Shown in pieces: positions 34,008 to 35,177 of a stretch of 35,177 nt of DNA. How positions within the stretch are numbered: the stretch's first letter is position 1; every line of letters begins with the position of its first letter. Both the position numbers and the translations under genes were made by a program. The notes under the pieces are model-generated. The model searched no databases. It was given only the letters and a program-made list of their open reading frames with translations, and was not told the DNA's origin. This stretch comes from Bacteroidales bacterium (GTDB lineage: Bacteria > Bacteroidota > Bacteroidia > Bacteroidales > G3-4614), in assembly GCA_017521245.1 (NCBI GenBank), contig JAFXDI010000001.1:1-35177 (forward strand). The letters run 5' to 3'.

Positions 34008-34280
34008 ATGGCACAAAACACTCAATCAGAGATCAGATATCTCACTCCCCCTTCAGTAGATGTAAAGAAGAAAAAATATTGCCGTTTCAAAAAGAGCGGA
34101 ATTAAGTACATCGATTACAAAGATCCCGAATTCTTGAAAAAATTCTTAAACGAGCAAGGTAAAATTTTACCTCGTCGTATCACAGGTACTTCATTGAAGT
34201 TCCAACGTCGTATTGCTCAAGCTGTTAAGCGCGCTCGCCACTTGGCGTTGTTGCCTTATGTAACTGATAATATGAAATAA
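34008..34280 (+). CDS. rpsR: 30S ribosomal protein S18
   Basis: This 90-aa basic protein contains [19 protein letters not shown] near the start, then [32 protein letters not shown], the signature of S18. Only one Cys is present in the N-terminal region, so the zinc-binding (C+) motif seen in some S18 proteins is absent. It forms a heterodimer with S6 on the 30S subunit. It follows rpsF by 3 nt and precedes rplI by 18 nt, and a Shine-Dalgarno-like AAGGAGG lies just before rplI. Confidence 0.98.
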   Translation: MAQNTQSEIRYLTPPSVDVKKKKYCRFKKSGIKYIDYKDPEFLKKFLNEQGKILPRRITGTSLKFQRRIAQAVKRARHLALLPYVTDNMK

Positions 34281-34298
34281 AATTAAGGAGGAACGACA

Positions 34299-34742
34299 AT
34301 GCAAGTAATATTAAAAGAAGATATCCTAAATTTAGGTTTTAAGGGTGATGTTGTTAACGTAAAAAAAGGTTACGGACGCAACTATCTTATCCCTCAAGGA
34401 AAAGCAGTTATCGCATCTGAGTCAGCTCTTAAAATGTTGGCTGAGGACAATCGTCAACGTGCTGAGAAATTGGCTAAACTTAAAGCAGATGCAGAAGCAT
34501 TGGCAACTTCATTAAACGGAGTTTCTATCTCAATTGCAACTAAAGCAAGTGAGACTGGTAAAGTATTTGGATCTGTAACATCAGTACAAATAGCAGATAC
34601 TTTGGCAGAGAAAGGATTCACTGTTGATCGTCGCCTTATCGCTTTGAAAGAGCCTCTAAAAGAACTTGGTGCTCACAAAGTAGTTATTAAACTATACAAA
34701 GAGGTATCAGCAGAGATAGAGGTTGTAGTAGTAGCTGAATAA
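34299..34742 (+). CDS. rplI: 50S ribosomal protein L9
   Basis: This 147-aa protein has the N-terminal rRNA-binding domain (MQVILKEDILNLGFKGDVV, then VKKGYGRNYLIPQGKA), a long connecting helix rich in Ala, Lys and Glu (about 41-75) and the C-terminal domain (TGKVFGSVTS). The two-domain dumbbell and length are normal for L9, which binds domain V of 23S rRNA and affects reading-frame maintenance. It is the last gene of the operon and is followed by a strong terminator. Confidence 0.98.
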   Translation: MQVILKEDILNLGFKGDVVNVKKGYGRNYLIPQGKAVIASESALKMLAEDNRQRAEKLAKLKADAEALATSLNGVSISIATKASETGKVFGSVTSVQIADTLAEKGFTVDRRLIALKEPLKELGAHKVVIKLYKEVSAEIEVVVVAE

Positions 34743-34768
34743 TTAAAGAGTTCTACACAATAACAATG

Positions 34769-34805
34769 AGAACCACATTCGTAAGATTGTGGTTCTTGTT
34801 TTTTT
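34769..34805 (+). terminator. Rho-independent terminator of the ribosomal operon
   Basis: The arms AGAACCACA (34769-34777) and TGTGGTTCT (34788-34796) surround a 10-nt loop, and a run of T residues follows to 34805. Confidence 0.9.
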
Positions 34806-34910
34806 GATAGATCTCTATTTGTTTGATTAAAAGATATATTAATTATCGGAATTTTGCCTCTTTAACTCCTATAACCTGCCTTATTGCTTTCGTTACCCAA
34901 AAACTTTTTA

Positions 34911-34918
34911 TATCTTCG
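34911..34918 (+). promoter_or_regulatory. Variant -7 box (TATCTTCG) for the division gene
   Basis: TATCTTCGCA lies 57 nt before the ATG at 34975, with a T-rich TTTCG about 18 nt upstream as a weak -33. It is the third occurrence of this decamer at a gene start in the window. Confidence 0.45.
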
Positions 34919-34974
34919 CATAAATTTAAGAGAGTTGTTGAAAAAAAAGAATATTATACATTTTAGCATAGGAT

Positions 34975-35177
34975 ATGAAATTTGAAAAGATAAAAAAGAT
35001 CTTTAAAATATTGCGAAAATGGTGGTTGCCAATAGCCGTTGTTTTGTTTTTTGTATATCTAATGTTCTTCGATCAAAACAATATACGCGTTCGTATGGAG
35101 TATAAAAACGAACTTGACAGTTTGAAAGAGGTACTTGATAGTTACATAAAGCAGATGCAAGAGGATAGTATAAAAAT
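34975..35177 (+). CDS. Septum formation initiator family protein (DivIC/FtsB-like), 5' part
   Basis: Only the first 67 codons are in the window, and the frame is open to the edge. A short basic cytoplasmic tail (KFEKIKKIFKILRKWW) is followed by one membrane helix (LPIAVVLFFVYLMFF) and a coiled-coil start (YKNELDSLKEVLDSYIKQMQ). This is the layout of FtsB/DivIC, small bitopic proteins of the divisome that pair with FtsL. The usual length is about 100 aa, so roughly two thirds is visible. The assignment rests on architecture more than on strongly conserved residues. Confidence 0.75.
   Translation, partial: MKFEKIKKIFKILRKWWLPIAVVLFFVYLMFFDQNNIRVRMEYKNELDSLKEVLDSYIKQMQEDSIK

Overview
The window looks like chromosomal DNA of a low-GC member of the Bacteroidales, probably gut-associated. 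The evidence is a SusC/SusD pair, Bacteroidota-type promoters (TTTG, about 19-21 nt, TAnnTTTG), a sulfatase next to an anaerobic sulfatase-maturating radical SAM enzyme, lipoprotein signal peptides, a rpsF-rpsR-rplI operon, and many intergenic spacers built from ACTAACAACTAA-like words. No rRNA, tRNA, CRISPR array or prophage was recognised.

Layout. 1-445: duplicated palindrome-rich repeats, a terminator and a degenerate spacer. 498-4223: a lipoprotein sialidase, a LOG-family protein, a single-domain arabinose-5-phosphate isomerase and a PfkB sugar kinase, closed by a strong terminator. 4290-5540: a solitary Y1/HUH (IS200/REP-associated) transposase with its own consensus promoter, surrounded by three copies of a hairpin-rich repeat. 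5799-6884: a lipoprotein of the tyrosine phosphatase family whose P-loop has lost its Cys and Arg. 7117-10688: a GH3-like adenylating enzyme and methionyl-tRNA synthetase. 10779-15104: a tightly overlapping surface-polysaccharide cluster (flippase and three glycosyltransferases). 15192-16966 (minus strand): an AlkD-like DNA glycosylase and a D-2-hydroxyacid dehydrogenase. 17053-20799: a Ser-type sulfatase, its maturase, MntP and a small unknown protein. 21062-29644: SusC, SusD, a surface lipoprotein and an M16 zinc peptidase. 29759-33460: a ChaN-like protein, a hemerythrin-LuxR regulator, a small protein with a sorting-tail-like end and a lipase-like hydrolase. 33654-35177: ribosomal proteins S6, S18 and L9, then the start of a DivIC/FtsB-like division gene.

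The most interesting signal is a family of short palindromic elements. Most begin with GTAG followed directly by a palindrome whose core differs between copies, often inside a constant frame (GTAGGGAC...GTCCGCCAAAA). This is the published architecture of REP elements mobilised by RAYT transposases, and a RAYT-like gene lies among them. One element of about 44 nt lies in frame inside the coding sequence of the AlkD-like glycosylase. It is visibly homologous to an intergenic copy 15 kb away and adds about 17 residues at a place where I do not expect any in the family. This resembles the Rickettsia palindromic elements found inside protein genes. Smaller hairpins with GAA, TTC or GCA loops interrupt the intergenic spacers.

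Other points of note are the degenerate phosphatase, the fusion of a ScdA/RIC-like di-iron domain to a LuxR DNA-binding domain, and the pairing of SusCD with an M16 peptidase, which suggests peptide rather than glycan uptake.
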